This document shows, piece by piece, positions 36,324-46,537 of a DNA stretch of 64,000 nt. The position numbers and the translations under genes are program-made. Positions within the stretch are counted from its first letter, which is position 1; the number at the start of each line of letters is the position of its first letter. Where the stretch lies: positions 291,035-355,034 of the forward strand of contig NZ_JAAIKE010000004.1 in the NCBI RefSeq assembly GCF_010915705.1, given 5' to 3'. The notes under the pieces are model-generated. The model was not told the origin of the DNA and searched no databases. It saw only the letters and a program-made list of their open reading frames with translations. The DNA comes from Pseudotabrizicola algicola (GTDB lineage Bacteria; Pseudomonadota; Alphaproteobacteria; Rhodobacterales; Rhodobacteraceae).

Positions 36324-37883
36324 TCAGCCGTCGCTTTGCGCGCTCAGCGTCAGCGGGACCGAGGCGGGCTTCAGATCATCGACCACCAGCGGCCCGAGGG
36401 GCCGCGCCAGACGCGCCCGCACCACCCAGAACAGCCGCTTTTCGGCCCGCGTGATCGCCACATAGGCCAGCCGCTTCCACAGCGGCAACCCTGCCTCCGA
36501 CCGGCCCGCCTGTGCGGCGGCAAAGAGATCGGGCGCGAACACCTGCACATTCTCCCACTGGCTGCCTTGCGCCTTGTGGATCGTCACCGCCGCCCCGTGC
36601 AGAAACGCCGCCCCCATCGTCGCGGCCGAGGCAATCAGCGGCTCGTCCTCGTCGGGACGCTCGATCTTGATGATGCTGGCGGCCGAAACCTGCGGGTCCT
36701 CCGCGCCGACCACATGGATCTTTGCAAATCCGGGCCGGTTGCCGGGGCCGAGGTAAATCACCTGCGCCCCCTTGATCAGCCCCCGCGCCTCCAGATCGAT
36801 GCGCTTCTTGCGGTGCTTCAGCGGCAATTCGATCCCGTCGCAGATCAAGGGCTCTCCCGGCAGCAGCGCATCATCCGGCGCGCCATGCGCCGCCCGGAAC
36901 GCGGTGATCAGCCGGATGCGCGTCGCATTGCGCCACACAAGCGCGGGCGAGCGCGCCATCATGTCGGCATCCACCCGCTCGGCCCAGACCACCCGCTCGT
37001 CGCGCTTGGCCGCCTCCTCCACCATCCGCTCGAACCGGTCAAACCCGATGTCGGGGTCGGCCAGAGCATGCGCAAGGTCCAGAATGGGGTTGTCCTGCGC
37101 CTGCCGGTGGATGCGGTTCAGCATCAGCTTCTTGCTGTCACCCAGACGGTCGAACACCATGCTGCCCGACTGCCCCACGGGCGCAAGCTGCGCCGGATCG
37201 CCAAACAGCACCAGCGTCGGGAAAATCTCGCGCAGGTCGTCAAACTGCCGCTCGTCCAGCATGGAAGATTCGTCGATGAACCCCACATCCAGTGGCTCGT
37301 CCCGCCGCTTCCAGCCCTTGATGAAATCCGAGCCCCGCAGCCCCGCCGCCGCCAAGGCCCCCGGAATCGACGCAACCTGCTGATAGAAGGCAAAGGCGCG
37401 GTCCAGCGCCAGATCGGGAAGGTCCTCGATCACCGGACGGTCCCCCGTTCCGGTCAGCCATTCGGCAATCTTCTCGTATTGCGGATCATAAAGCGGCGTA
37501 TAGAGGATGCGGTGGATGGTCGTCGCCGGAACCCCGCGCATGCGCAAGACGCTCGCCGCCTTGTTGGTCGGGGCCAGCACCGCCAGCGTGCGCCGGTCCT
37601 TGCGCTTCTTGCCCTCGTAATCGCCCGAAACCACCTCGACGCCCGCATCGATCATCGCCCGCGTCAGTTGTGCCAGCAGCATGGTCTTGCCCGATCCGGC
37701 CTTGCCCATCACCGCCAGCACAGTCGATTTCCCCTCGCCCGGCGGCTCCAGCCCGCCGTGGTCCAGGTCGATCCCTGCCGCCAGCAGGTCTGCCGCCACC
37801 CGGTCATGCGCCTCGGCCTGATCGTCAGACAGGGTCAGGATGGCCGGTGTCGGCCGTGGGGCGGGGGATGCGGTCATGCTCAT
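36324..37883 (-). CDS. RecD-like ATP-dependent DNA helicase
   Basis: Superfamily 1 helicase of 519 residues. Walker A is MGKAGSGKTMLLAQL (about residue 55), Walker B with the family DESSML is GFIDESSMLDERQFDDL, followed by LFGDPAQLAPVGQSGSM, and the C-terminal UvrD-like part has GAAVTIHKAQGSQWENVQVF and YVAITRAEKRLFWV. It resembles the short RecD-like helicases that stand alone rather than RecBCD subunits. Several close ATGs exist (37895, 37883, 37877); the middle one is used. It shares the strand with a small hypothetical gene 74 bases upstream. Confidence 0.87.
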   Translation of the reverse strand: MSMTASPAPRPTPAILTLSDDQAEAHDRVAADLLAAGIDLDHGGLEPPGEGKSTVLAVMGKAGSGKTMLLAQLTRAMIDAGVEVVSGDYEGKKRKDRRTLAVLAPTNKAASVLRMRGVPATTIHRILYTPLYDPQYEKIAEWLTGTGDRPVIEDLPDLALDRAFAFYQQVASIPGALAAAGLRGSDFIKGWKRRDEPLDVGFIDESSMLDERQFDDLREIFPTLVLFGDPAQLAPVGQSGSMVFDRLGDSKKLMLNRIHRQAQDNPILDLAHALADPDIGFDRFERMVEEAAKRDERVVWAERVDADMMARSPALVWRNATRIRLITAFRAAHGAPDDALLPGEPLICDGIELPLKHRKKRIDLEARGLIKGAQVIYLGPGNRPGFAKIHVVGAEDPQVSAASIIKIERPDEDEPLIASAATMGAAFLHGAAVTIHKAQGSQWENVQVFAPDLFAAAQAGRSEAGLPLWKRLAYVAITRAEKRLFWVVRARLARPLGPLVVDDLKPASVPLTLSAQSDG

Positions 37884-37957
37884 GGCCGCGACCATAGGGC
37901 CAAGCCGGCGCCTGCGCCAGATGCCACGCCCCCGCCCGCACGCAGTTTCGCCCGCAC

Positions 37958-38131
37958 TCAGTTTCGCTTGCGCCCGGCCGGTGGCCGCCCCAGCGGCCCC
38001 TCGGCGCCCCGCAACTCGGCCCGTAGCACGCGCAGCACTTCCTCGACCTGGGCCGCCGTCGCGGGCAACCCGTTGTCCAGCGCATAGGACCTCAAATCTT
38101 CCAGCACCTCGCAAACCCAGTCGTGATGCAT
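37958..38131 (-). CDS. Small hypothetical protein (57 aa)
   Basis: Starts MHHDWVCEVLEDLRSYALDN, then a second amphipathic helix (AAQVEEVLRVLRAELRG) and a basic Gly/Pro-rich tail. The protein reads as a two-helix bundle. The upstream part of the frame lacks coding character, so this ATG was chosen. It lies in the same orientation as the helicase gene. Unrecognised; the alternation of hydrophobic residues supports a real gene. Confidence 0.6.
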   Translation of the reverse strand: MHHDWVCEVLEDLRSYALDNGLPATAAQVEEVLRVLRAELRGAEGPLGRPPAGRKRN

Positions 38132-38245
38132 GACAATACCATCCGCAATAATCCGGCCCGACTTCACCGGCAAAATACGCCGGATGCGCGCCCATATATG
38201 CGCCCAAGCCATGCACCCGTCACCATTGGAATGGACCTGCCATGC

Positions 38246-38277
38246 AAAAGCCGCCGCAAGCCCGGGCTTGCGGCGGC
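38246..38277 (-). terminator. Terminator of ccr
   Basis: Positions 38250-38277 form a perfect 28-bp palindrome (arms GCCGCCGCAAGCCC). On the minus strand it is followed by TTTT and lies 24 bases after the ccr stop codon. Confidence 0.85.
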
Positions 38278-38300
38278 ATCCTGCCTCGCCATGCGGCAGA

Positions 38301-39593
<1,293 letters not shown>

Positions 39594-39670
39594 CGGGGCC
39601 TCCATCCTGCTGTGTCCAATGCCGCGCCGCAGAATCAGCGGGCGTCTGGCCAAGGAATATGAACCAGCGC

Positions 39671-39680
39671 GCAATATTGC
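39671..39680. promoter_or_regulatory. Palindrome upstream of ccr (candidate operator)
   Basis: GCAATATTGC is a perfect 10-bp palindrome 78-87 bases before the ccr start, in a short AT-rich stretch. On the minus strand ATTGC occurs twice in a row (TATTGCAATATTGC), similar in style to the TTGCAA-type sites of short-chain acyl-CoA regulators and to the palindrome reported for the ccr activator in Methylobacterium. The binding protein is unknown. Confidence 0.4.
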
Positions 39681-39736
39681 AATAGGATGAAGGCCTATTT
39701 TGTAATTTTATGTCTGCCGCGCCGCAGAAACCACAG

Positions 39737-41080
39737 TCACGCCGCCCCTTCTCCCAGCCGCTGCCGCACCGGAGCCGCGTAAAACGCCAGCAAATCCTCC
39801 GTTCCCGGCACCACCTTGTCCTCTGCATCCAAAAGACCGCGCAGGCGCAGCGCGGCGCGCCCCTCGGCCTCCGCCTGCTCCTGACCACCCGGCGCCAGCC
39901 GCATCACCGCGCCCGCAGCCTCCAGCCGCGCCACCAGTTCCGGCACCGGCACGTCCATCACCACCGAGGCCGCAACCAGCGGCACCGCCAGCACCGGCAC
40001 CACCCGCTCCACCTCCGCCATCAACCGCACGCCCAGCGACTCCAGATCGCCCCCCGCCGCCTGATGCGCCCGCAGCGAGATCGGCGGCCCGAACCCCGCC
40101 GCCGCCGTCCCGAACAGGAACCGCCGCCCCCCCGCGCGCTTGAACGCAATCCGCAGCGCCTCCCACATCACCCGCAGCAGCGGCGCGCGAAACCGCCGCC
40201 CGCCCTCGCGCGCGGCCCGCACCAGCAGCCTGTCCTCCAGCACCCGGTCATAGGCCAGCCCGACCGGCACAAAGACCACATCCCGCCCGCCCTTCTCGAT
40301 CGCCGCCGGATCGAACCCCGCCCAGATGTAGGACAAAAGCCCCATCCGCGCCGCGCCCACCCGCCCCGTCAGGCTCAGCCCGCCCTCGGGAAACACCGCC
40401 TGCGTGGTGCCTTCCGCCGTGGTCATCTGCACGTAACGCGCCAGCACCCGCCGGTAGAGCGCATTGTGATTCCCCCGCCGGATGAAATAGGCCCCCATCG
40501 CCCGGATCAGCCGGCTCAGGGGCCAGACCCGCGCCCATTCCCCCACCGCATAGGAAATCGCCGCCCGCCCCGCCACCAGCCAGGTGACGAGCACATAGTC
40601 CATGTTGCTGCGATGGTTCATCACGAAGATCACCGTGGCGCGCGGGTCGATCTGGCGCGTCTCCTCGGCCACCACCCCCACCCGCACCCGGAAGAACACC
40701 GCCGACAGGGCCCGCGCCGCACGCGTCGCAAACCCGAAATAGAACAGCGCCGAAAACCCCGGCACGATCTCGCGCGCATAGGTCCGCGCCTCCTCCAGCG
40801 CCACCTCGCCGGGCACCCCGCGCGCCGCCGCCCGCTCGGCCACCGCCTCCAGCACCGCCGGATCATAGAGCAGCCGCACCACCATATCCTGCCGCCGCAT
40901 CAGCTTGAACGGCTCGATCTTCCGCTCCAGCCGCGCATTCACCCGCGCCAGCAGCCGCTCCAGCCTGCGCCGGAAAAACCAGCGCACCCCCGGCCCGATG
41001 ATCCGGTCCAGGGCAGCCACGCCGGGCAGCGCAAACAGCACCACCACCAGCCATACAGGGATTTCAACCGACTGGAACAT
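39737..41080 (-). CDS. Glycerol-3-phosphate/1-acylglycerol-3-phosphate acyltransferase family protein
   Basis: PlsB/PlsC-superfamily acyltransferase of 447 residues with an N-terminal membrane helix (VWLVVVLFALPGVAALDRII). The catalytic motif FVMNHRSNMDYVLVTW (about residue 152) has the HxxxxD box, followed by AYFIRRGNHNALYRRVL and VFPEGGLSLTGR, both typical. NHRSNMDY is nearer PlsB-type than PlsC-type proteins. Located between ccr and ecm on the ccr strand. The acyl acceptor cannot be fixed from sequence. Confidence 0.8.
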   Translation of the reverse strand: MFQSVEIPVWLVVVLFALPGVAALDRIIGPGVRWFFRRRLERLLARVNARLERKIEPFKLMRRQDMVVRLLYDPAVLEAVAERAAARGVPGEVALEEARTYAREIVPGFSALFYFGFATRAARALSAVFFRVRVGVVAEETRQIDPRATVIFVMNHRSNMDYVLVTWLVAGRAAISYAVGEWARVWPLSRLIRAMGAYFIRRGNHNALYRRVLARYVQMTTAEGTTQAVFPEGGLSLTGRVGAARMGLLSYIWAGFDPAAIEKGGRDVVFVPVGLAYDRVLEDRLLVRAAREGGRRFRAPLLRVMWEALRIAFKRAGGRRFLFGTAAAGFGPPISLRAHQAAGGDLESLGVRLMAEVERVVPVLAVPLVAASVVMDVPVPELVARLEAAGAVMRLAPGGQEQAEAEGRAALRLRGLLDAEDKVVPGTEDLLAFYAAPVRQRLGEGAA

Positions 41081-41118
41081 GCGCCAACCCTAACCAAAGC
41101 CCGCGCCCGCGCAATCCA

Positions 41119-41175
41119 ATTGCTGCTTTGAAAATACTCCGGGGGGGCGCGCAGCGCGGGGGGCAGCGCCCCCCT
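41119..41175 (+). repeat. Dispersed intergenic AAATACTCC/G-run element, second copy
   Basis: Contains TTGCTGCTT then AAAATACTCC, a run of seven G, GCGCGCAGCGCG and a G-run/C-run hairpin. It matches the unit next to gshA over nearly its whole length. It follows the start region of the acyltransferase gene and precedes the ecm promoter. Confidence 0.7.
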
Positions 41176-41211
41176 CCCCGCCTGCCCCGCGAATTGCCGC
41201 AACGCAGCGAA

Positions 41212-41241
41212 TTGACAACGCCATAATATTTCCCCTATCTG
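41212..41241 (+). promoter_or_regulatory. Candidate ecm promoter
   Basis: TTGACA is followed after 18 bases by TATCTG, or after 17 by CTATCT, with AT-rich DNA (CATAATATT) between. It lies 50-80 bases before the ecm start, so the transcript would have a leader of about 45 bases. Confidence 0.5.
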
Positions 41242-41293
41242 GCACAAAGCGAAACATTATTGCGCGACCCTGAGTCGCGTGGTGGAGGCTCCG

Positions 41294-43252
41294 ATGACCA
41301 AAGACGCACCATGGCTGTTCCGCACCTATGCGGGTCACTCCACCGCAGCAGCCTCCAACGCGCTCTACCGCACCAACCTTTCCAAGGGGCAGACCGGCCT
41401 TTCCGTCGCCTTCGACCTGCCCACGCAAACGGGTTATGATTCCGATCACCAGCTCGCGCGCGGCGAGGTGGGCAAGGTCGGCGTGCCGGTCGCGCATCTG
41501 GGCGACATGCGCGCGCTGTTCGACCAGATCCCGCTCGACCAGATGAACACCTCGATGACGATCAACGCCACCGCCCCCTGGCTGCTGGCGCTCTACATCG
41601 CGGTGGCCGAGGAACAGGGGGCCGACATTGCCGCGCTCAACGGCACCGTGCAGAATGACCTCATCAAGGAATACCTCTCGCGCGGCACCTATATCTGCCC
41701 GCCGAAACCCTCGCTCCGCATGATCACCGACGTCGCGGCCTATACGCAGAAGCACCTGCCCAAATGGAACCCGATGAACGTCTGCTCCTACCACCTGCAA
41801 GAGGCGGGGGCGACGCCGGAACAGGAACTGGCCTTCGCCCTCGCCACCGCCTGCGCCGTGCTCGATGACCTCAAGGGCAAGGTCCCGCCCGAAGATTTCC
41901 CCAGCATGGTCGGCCGCATCTCGTTCTTCGTGAACGCGGGCATCCGCTTTGTCACCGAATTGTGCAAGATGCGCGCCTTCGTCGACCTCTGGGACGAGAT
42001 CACCGAAACCCGCTACGGCATCACCAACCCCAAATACCGCCGCTTCCGCTACGGGGTGCAGGTCAACTCGCTCGGCCTCACCGAACCGCAGCCCGAAAAC
42101 AACGTTTACCGCATCCTGATCGAGATGCTGGCGGTCACCCTGTCGAAAAACGCCCGCGCCCGCGCCGTGCAACTCCCTGCGTGGAACGAGGCGCTCGGCC
42201 TGCCCCGCCCGTGGGATCAGCAATGGTCGCTGCGCATGCAGCAGATCCTCGCCTATGAAACCGACCTTCTCGAATATGACGACCTCTTCGACGGCAACCC
42301 CGCCATCGACCGCAAGGTCACGCAGTTGAAAGAGGGCGCGCGCGCCGAACTCGCCCAGATCGACGCGATGGGCGGCGCGGTCGCCGCCATCGACTACATG
42401 AAATCGCGTCTGGTCGAGGCGAATGCCGTCCGCCTGTCCAAGATCGAGAGCAAGGAAACCACCGTGGTCGGCGTCAACCGCTTCACCACTACCGAACCCT
42501 CGCCGCTCACCACGGGCGATGGCAGCATCATGGCCGCCGATCCCGAGGCCGAGGCCGACCAGATCGCCCGCCTGCAATCATGGCGCGCCGCCCGCGACGG
42601 GCAGGCGGTCAGCGCCGCGCTCTCCGCCCTTGCACAGGCCTGCGCCGATGGCAGCAACATCATGCCCGCCTCCATCGCCTGCGCCCGCGCCGGTGTCACC
42701 ACCGGCGAATGGGGGGCGGTGGTGCGCCGTGCCTTCGGCGAATACCGCGCCCCCACCGGCGTCAGCCGCAACCCCTCCAACCGCACCGAAGGGCTGGAGC
42801 CGATCCGCGAGGCGGTGGCCACCCTGTCGTCCAAACTCGGCCGCCCGCTCAAGTTCCTTGTCGGCAAGCCGGGGCTCGATGGCCATTCCAACGGGGCCGA
42901 GCAGATCGCCGCCCGCGCCCGCGATTGCGGCATGGACATCCATTACGAAGGCATCCGGCTCACTCCGGCCGAAATCGTGACGGCGGCGCAGGACCAGCAG
43001 GCGCATGTGATCGGCCTGTCGATCCTCTCGGGCAGCCACCTGCCGCTCATCACCGAAACGCTGGACCTGATGCGCGCGGCCAACCTGTCGCATATCCCGC
43101 TGGTGGTCGGCGGCATCATCCCCGAGGCCGATGCCGCCCGCCTGCGCGCGCTCGGCGTCGCTGCCGTCTACACGCCCAAGGATTTCGAACTGAACCGCAT
43201 CATGCTCGACATCGTCGGTCTGGTCGACGCCGCCCCCATCGCCGCCGAGTAG
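41294..43252 (+). CDS. ecm: Ethylmalonyl-CoA mutase
   Basis: Adenosylcobalamin-dependent mutase converting ethylmalonyl-CoA to methylsuccinyl-CoA in the ethylmalonyl-CoA pathway (MeaA type). The 652-residue protein has the methylmalonyl-CoA mutase barrel ([33 protein letters not shown]) and a C-terminal B12 domain with the cobalamin histidine in [15 protein letters not shown] (DxHxxG) and [15 protein letters not shown] lies seven bases before the ATG at 41294; a GTG five codons upstream overlaps it. Neighbouring ccr supports ethylmalonyl- rather than methylmalonyl-CoA as substrate. Confidence 0.94.
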   Translation: MTKDAPWLFRTYAGHSTAAASNALYRTNLSKGQTGLSVAFDLPTQTGYDSDHQLARGEVGKVGVPVAHLGDMRALFDQIPLDQMNTSMTINATAPWLLALYIAVAEEQGADIAALNGTVQNDLIKEYLSRGTYICPPKPSLRMITDVAAYTQKHLPKWNPMNVCSYHLQEAGATPEQELAFALATACAVLDDLKGKVPPEDFPSMVGRISFFVNAGIRFVTELCKMRAFVDLWDEITETRYGITNPKYRRFRYGVQVNSLGLTEPQPENNVYRILIEMLAVTLSKNARARAVQLPAWNEALGLPRPWDQQWSLRMQQILAYETDLLEYDDLFDGNPAIDRKVTQLKEGARAELAQIDAMGGAVAAIDYMKSRLVEANAVRLSKIESKETTVVGVNRFTTTEPSPLTTGDGSIMAADPEAEADQIARLQSWRAARDGQAVSAALSALAQACADGSNIMPASIACARAGVTTGEWGAVVRRAFGEYRAPTGVSRNPSNRTEGLEPIREAVATLSSKLGRPLKFLVGKPGLDGHSNGAEQIAARARDCGMDIHYEGIRLTPAEIVTAAQDQQAHVIGLSILSGSHLPLITETLDLMRAANLSHIPLVVGGIIPEADAARLRALGVAAVYTPKDFELNRIMLDIVGLVDAAPIAAE

Positions 43253-43556
43253 CCCGCGCGACGGGCGCAGCCCAGAAGGCCGGACGCCCGCCCCTTTTGC
43301 GGCCCGCCCGCCGCGCGCCGCCGCCGCGCGCGGCGCCCGAGGCCGCATACCGGCGGCCCCGCGCGCCGCCTTACACCCGCAAAACGCGTGCGCCGGTCGC
43401 GCCTGCAACCCCCGCGCCAGCGGGCGCTCCTCCGCGCCCGTCCTCAGTCCGCCGAAGGGGCAAACATCCGCGCAACCCGTTGCACTCCCCCTTGCCCTCC
43501 CGCAGCCAAACGCGCAGAACGCGGCCTTCTGTTTTCTCAAGCTGGACCCGCTGCAC
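43253..43556. other. Gap between ecm and deoD
   Basis: No gene seen. The DNA is very GC-rich with many GCGCGC and GCCGCC runs and open frames on both strands that look like composition artefacts. No convincing intrinsic terminator or promoter hexamer was found; the 60 bases before deoD are slightly less GC-rich and probably hold its promoter. Confidence 0.6.
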
Positions 43557-44252
43557 ATGACCTTTCACATCGGCGCAAAGCCGGGCGAGATCGCTGAAAC
43601 CTGCCTGTTGCCGGGCGACCCCTACCGCGCCCGCTGGGCGGCCGAGCGCTTTCTCGATGGCGCCACGCTCGTCTCGGAAACGCGTGGCATGCTGGCCTAT
43701 ACCGGCACATGGCAAGGCCATCCGGTCACCATCCACGGCACCGGCATGGGGATGCCCTCGCTCTCGATCTACGTCAACGAACTCATCCGCGACTACGGCG
43801 CGAAAACCCTGATCCGCGTCGGCTCCTGCGGGGCCTTGCAGCCGGACATTGCCCTGCGCGACGTGGTGCTGGCGCAATCCGCCTCCACCATCGGCTCGCC
43901 CTCCTCCAGCATCTTCCGCGAGATGCGCTATGCCCCCGTGGCCGATTTCGGCCTGCTCACCAAGGCCCATGCCGCCGCCACCGGCCCCGTGCATGTCGGC
44001 GGCATCTTCACCTCCTACACCTTCTACGACGAGCGCCCCGACCTGAACGACCAGTTGCAGCGCCACGGCTGCCTTGCCGTCGAAATGGAAACGGCCGAGC
44101 TTTACACCCTCGCCGCCCGCTACCAGCGCCGCGCGCTCTCCATCCTCACCGTCTCCGATCACATCCTGACCGGCGAGGCCCTGCCCAGCGCCGACCGCGA
44201 GACGGGCTTTTCGGCCATGGTCGAAATGGCCCTGCGCGCCGCCTTCACCTAG
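43557..44252 (+). CDS. deoD: Purine-nucleoside phosphorylase
   Basis: Phosphorolyses purine (deoxy)nucleosides to free base and (deoxy)ribose 1-phosphate. The 231-residue enzyme belongs to the hexameric PNP class: [43 protein letters not shown] and [16 protein letters not shown], with the catalytic Asp in [12 protein letters not shown] deoxyribose 1-phosphate product would feed deoC after mutation to the 5-phosphate. The gene ends in an 8-bp overlap with the convergent LysR-type regulator gene. Confidence 0.94.
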   Translation: MTFHIGAKPGEIAETCLLPGDPYRARWAAERFLDGATLVSETRGMLAYTGTWQGHPVTIHGTGMGMPSLSIYVNELIRDYGAKTLIRVGSCGALQPDIALRDVVLAQSASTIGSPSSSIFREMRYAPVADFGLLTKAHAAATGPVHVGGIFTSYTFYDERPDLNDQLQRHGCLAVEMETAELYTLAARYQRRALSILTVSDHILTGEALPSADRETGFSAMVEMALRAAFT

Positions 44253-45111
44253 GCGCGCGCAAGCCCTCGGCCACCCGCGCCGCCGCCTCCGTCCCGCGCA
44301 GGGGCCGCGCCGACCACAGGCGCAGCGCGCGCGGCAGGCGCAATTCATGCGCGAAGGGGCGCACCAGCCGCCCCTCCGCCAGATGCCGCTCCACCAGCGC
44401 CGAATGGCCCATCAGCACGCCGCCGCCATTCACCGCTTCCTCCAGTGCCAGCGCATAGAGCGAGAACACCGGCCCGCGCGGCACCACCGCCACCCCCTGC
44501 CCCGCCAGCCACAGCGCCCAATCCTCGCGCCATGAGGCATCGGTCAGGCAAGGCACCTCGGCCAGATCCTCCACCCGCCGCAAGCGCGCCGCCATGCCGG
44601 GCGCGCAAACCGGAAACAGCCAATCCTCGGCCAGCACAAAGCCCTGCTCCGCCGACGGAAACAGGCACAGGTCGAATCCCGCCCGCTTCAGGTTCGGCGG
44701 CGCCTCCATCGCAGTGATCGAAATCGCAATCTCGGGCCAAGCGGCGCGCAAGGCGGGCAGGCGCGGCGACAGCCAAAGCTGCGCAATCGCGGGCAGCGTG
44801 GCGATATGCACCTGCCGGGGCCGCGCCTCGGCCCGCAGCCGCTGCCCCGCATGGGCCAGCGCATCAAAGGCCGCCGTCAGATCGGGCAGCACCCGCGCGC
44901 CCAAGGGGGTCAGCTCCACCCCGCGCGGCCCCCGCACGAACAGCGCCGCCCCCAGCACTGCCTCCAACTGCTTGACATGCGCCGTCACCGCCCCCGGCGT
45001 CACCCCGAGCTCTGCCGCCGCCGCCGCAAATCCCCCCAGCCGCGCCGCCGCCTCGAAGGCGCGCAAGGCGTTCAGCGGCAGATCGGGCAGGCGCGGCGGG
45101 GAAACAGCCAT
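44245..45111 (-). CDS. LysR-family transcriptional regulator
   Basis: Regulator of 288 residues with N-terminal winged helix-turn-helix ([20 protein letters not shown], then [20 protein letters not shown]) and a periplasmic-binding-protein-like effector domain. The style ([21 protein letters not shown]) is that of the GcvA/amino-acid branch. It is divergent from an SHMT-like gene 93 bases away, which it probably controls together with the aldo/keto reductase gene. Its 3' end overlaps deoD by 8 bp on the opposite strand. Confidence 0.88.
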   Translation of the reverse strand: MAVSPPRLPDLPLNALRAFEAAARLGGFAAAAAELGVTPGAVTAHVKQLEAVLGAALFVRGPRGVELTPLGARVLPDLTAAFDALAHAGQRLRAEARPRQVHIATLPAIAQLWLSPRLPALRAAWPEIAISITAMEAPPNLKRAGFDLCLFPSAEQGFVLAEDWLFPVCAPGMAARLRRVEDLAEVPCLTDASWREDWALWLAGQGVAVVPRGPVFSLYALALEEAVNGGGVLMGHSALVERHLAEGRLVRPFAHELRLPRALRLWSARPLRGTEAAARVAEGLRAPR

Positions 45112-45121
45112 GTAAGCCTCA

Positions 45122-45150
45122 GTTTTTCTAACCCTAATATTTCCGAAAAC
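45122..45150. promoter_or_regulatory. Candidate LysR-type operator
   Basis: GTTTTTC and GAAAAC form an inverted repeat around AT-rich DNA in the gap between the divergent LysR gene and the SHMT-like gene. The gap is the only AT-rich region nearby, as expected for a divergent regulated promoter. The LysR T-N11-A form is loosely met. Inferred. Confidence 0.4.
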
Positions 45151-45204
45151 TCATTTGTGCGCAAGCGCCGCCACCAGCATCCTGCCCCCAGACAGGAGAG
45201 TGCC

Positions 45205-46518
45205 ATGCCCCACCAAGCCCCCCGCCCCTGGGTTCCGACCGAAGCCCATGTCCAGACCCTCGCCGCCGCCGCCGCCGCGCCCTCGGCGCAAGTCAACGCC
45301 CGCATCGAGGCGCTGATTGCGCAAAACCTCCAGATCCACGATCAGGACTGCTTCAACCTGAACCCCGCCACCAATGTGATGAACCCGCGCGCCGAAGCCG
45401 CCCTCGCGCGCGGGCTCGGCTCCCGCCCCAGCCTCGGCTACCCCGGCGACAAGTATGAAACGGGGCTGGAAGCCATCGAGGAGATCGAGGTCATCGCCGC
45501 CGAACTCGCCTGCGAGATCTTCGGCGCGCGCCATGCCGAAATCCGCGTCGGCTCCGGCGCGCTGGCCAATCTCTACGGCTTCATGGCGCTGGCCAAACCG
45601 GGCGACACCATCATCGCGCCCCCCGCCAGCGTCGGCGGCCATGTCACCCATCACGCCGCCGGATGCGCGGGCCTCTACGGGCTGATGACACAGGCCGCCC
45701 CCGTCAACGCCGATGGCTATACCATCGACCTGCCGGGCCTGCGCGCCCTCGCCCTGCGCTGCCGCCCCCGCATCATCACCATCGGCGGCAGCCTCAACCT
45801 CTTCCCCCATCCCGTCCCGCAGATCCGCGCCATCGCCGACGAGGTCGGGGCCCATGTCCTTTTCGATGCCGCCCATCAATGCGGCATCATCGCGGGCGGG
45901 GCGTGGGACAATCCGCTGCACCAGGGCGCGCATCTGATGACGATGAGCACCTACAAATCCCTCGGCGGCCCCGCAGGCGGGCTGATCGTCACCAATGACG
46001 CAAAGATCGCCCAGCGGCTCGACCAGATCGCCTTCCCCGGCATGACCGCCAACTTCGACGCCGCCAAATCCGCCGCACTCGCCATCACGCTCCTCGACTG
46101 GCGCGACCATGGCGCGGCCTATGCGCGGGCGATGATCGAGCTGTCACAGGCCCTTGCCCGCGAACTCGCCGCCCTTGGCCTGCCGGTCTTTGCCTCGGGT
46201 CACGGGGCCACGCAGTCGCACCAGTTCGCGATCGAGGCCGCCGGTTTCGGGGGCGGGCAGGCCGCCTCCAAAACCCTGCGCAAGGCGGGGTTCCTCGCCT
46301 GCGGCATCGGCCTGCCCCTGCCCGAGGTGCAAGGCGACCTCAACGGCCTGCGCATCGGCACGCCCGAACTGGTGCGGCGCGGCGTCACCCCCGCCGACGC
46401 GCCAGCCCTTGCGACCCTCATCGCCGAGGCGTTACGCTCCAACGCAGCCGAAACGCTCGCCCCCCGCACCCGCGCGCTGCGCGCACGCTTCACGGGCGTG
46501 CATTACATCAACGCCTGA
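45205..46518 (+). CDS. SHMT-like PLP-dependent enzyme
   Basis: Fold-type I PLP enzyme of 437 residues resembling serine hydroxymethyltransferase: LNPATNVMNPRAEAALARGL, GYPGDKYETGLEAIEEIEVI, VLFDAAHQCGIIAGG (PLP Asp) and MTMSTYKSLGGPAGGLI with the Schiff-base lysine. In true GlyA the folate site reads RYYGG and the lysine motif TTTTHKTLRGPRGG; both differ here, so a different substrate such as an alpha-substituted or beta-hydroxy amino acid is likely. AGGAGAG lies five bases before the ATG. Divergent from a LysR gene, followed 19 bases later by an aldo/keto reductase gene. Confidence 0.8.
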   Translation: MPHQAPRPWVPTEAHVQTLAAAAAAPSAQVNARIEALIAQNLQIHDQDCFNLNPATNVMNPRAEAALARGLGSRPSLGYPGDKYETGLEAIEEIEVIAAELACEIFGARHAEIRVGSGALANLYGFMALAKPGDTIIAPPASVGGHVTHHAAGCAGLYGLMTQAAPVNADGYTIDLPGLRALALRCRPRIITIGGSLNLFPHPVPQIRAIADEVGAHVLFDAAHQCGIIAGGAWDNPLHQGAHLMTMSTYKSLGGPAGGLIVTNDAKIAQRLDQIAFPGMTANFDAAKSAALAITLLDWRDHGAAYARAMIELSQALARELAALGLPVFASGHGATQSHQFAIEAAGFGGGQAASKTLRKAGFLACGIGLPLPEVQGDLNGLRIGTPELVRRGVTPADAPALATLIAEALRSNAAETLAPRTRALRARFTGVHYINA

Positions 46519-46537
46519 CACTGCCAGAGGGGCCGCC

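Noticed and set aside
41081..41293. Insertion sequence remnant
   Set aside because: No transposase fragment or terminal inverted repeat with target duplication; the sequence matches the dispersed terminator-like element instead.
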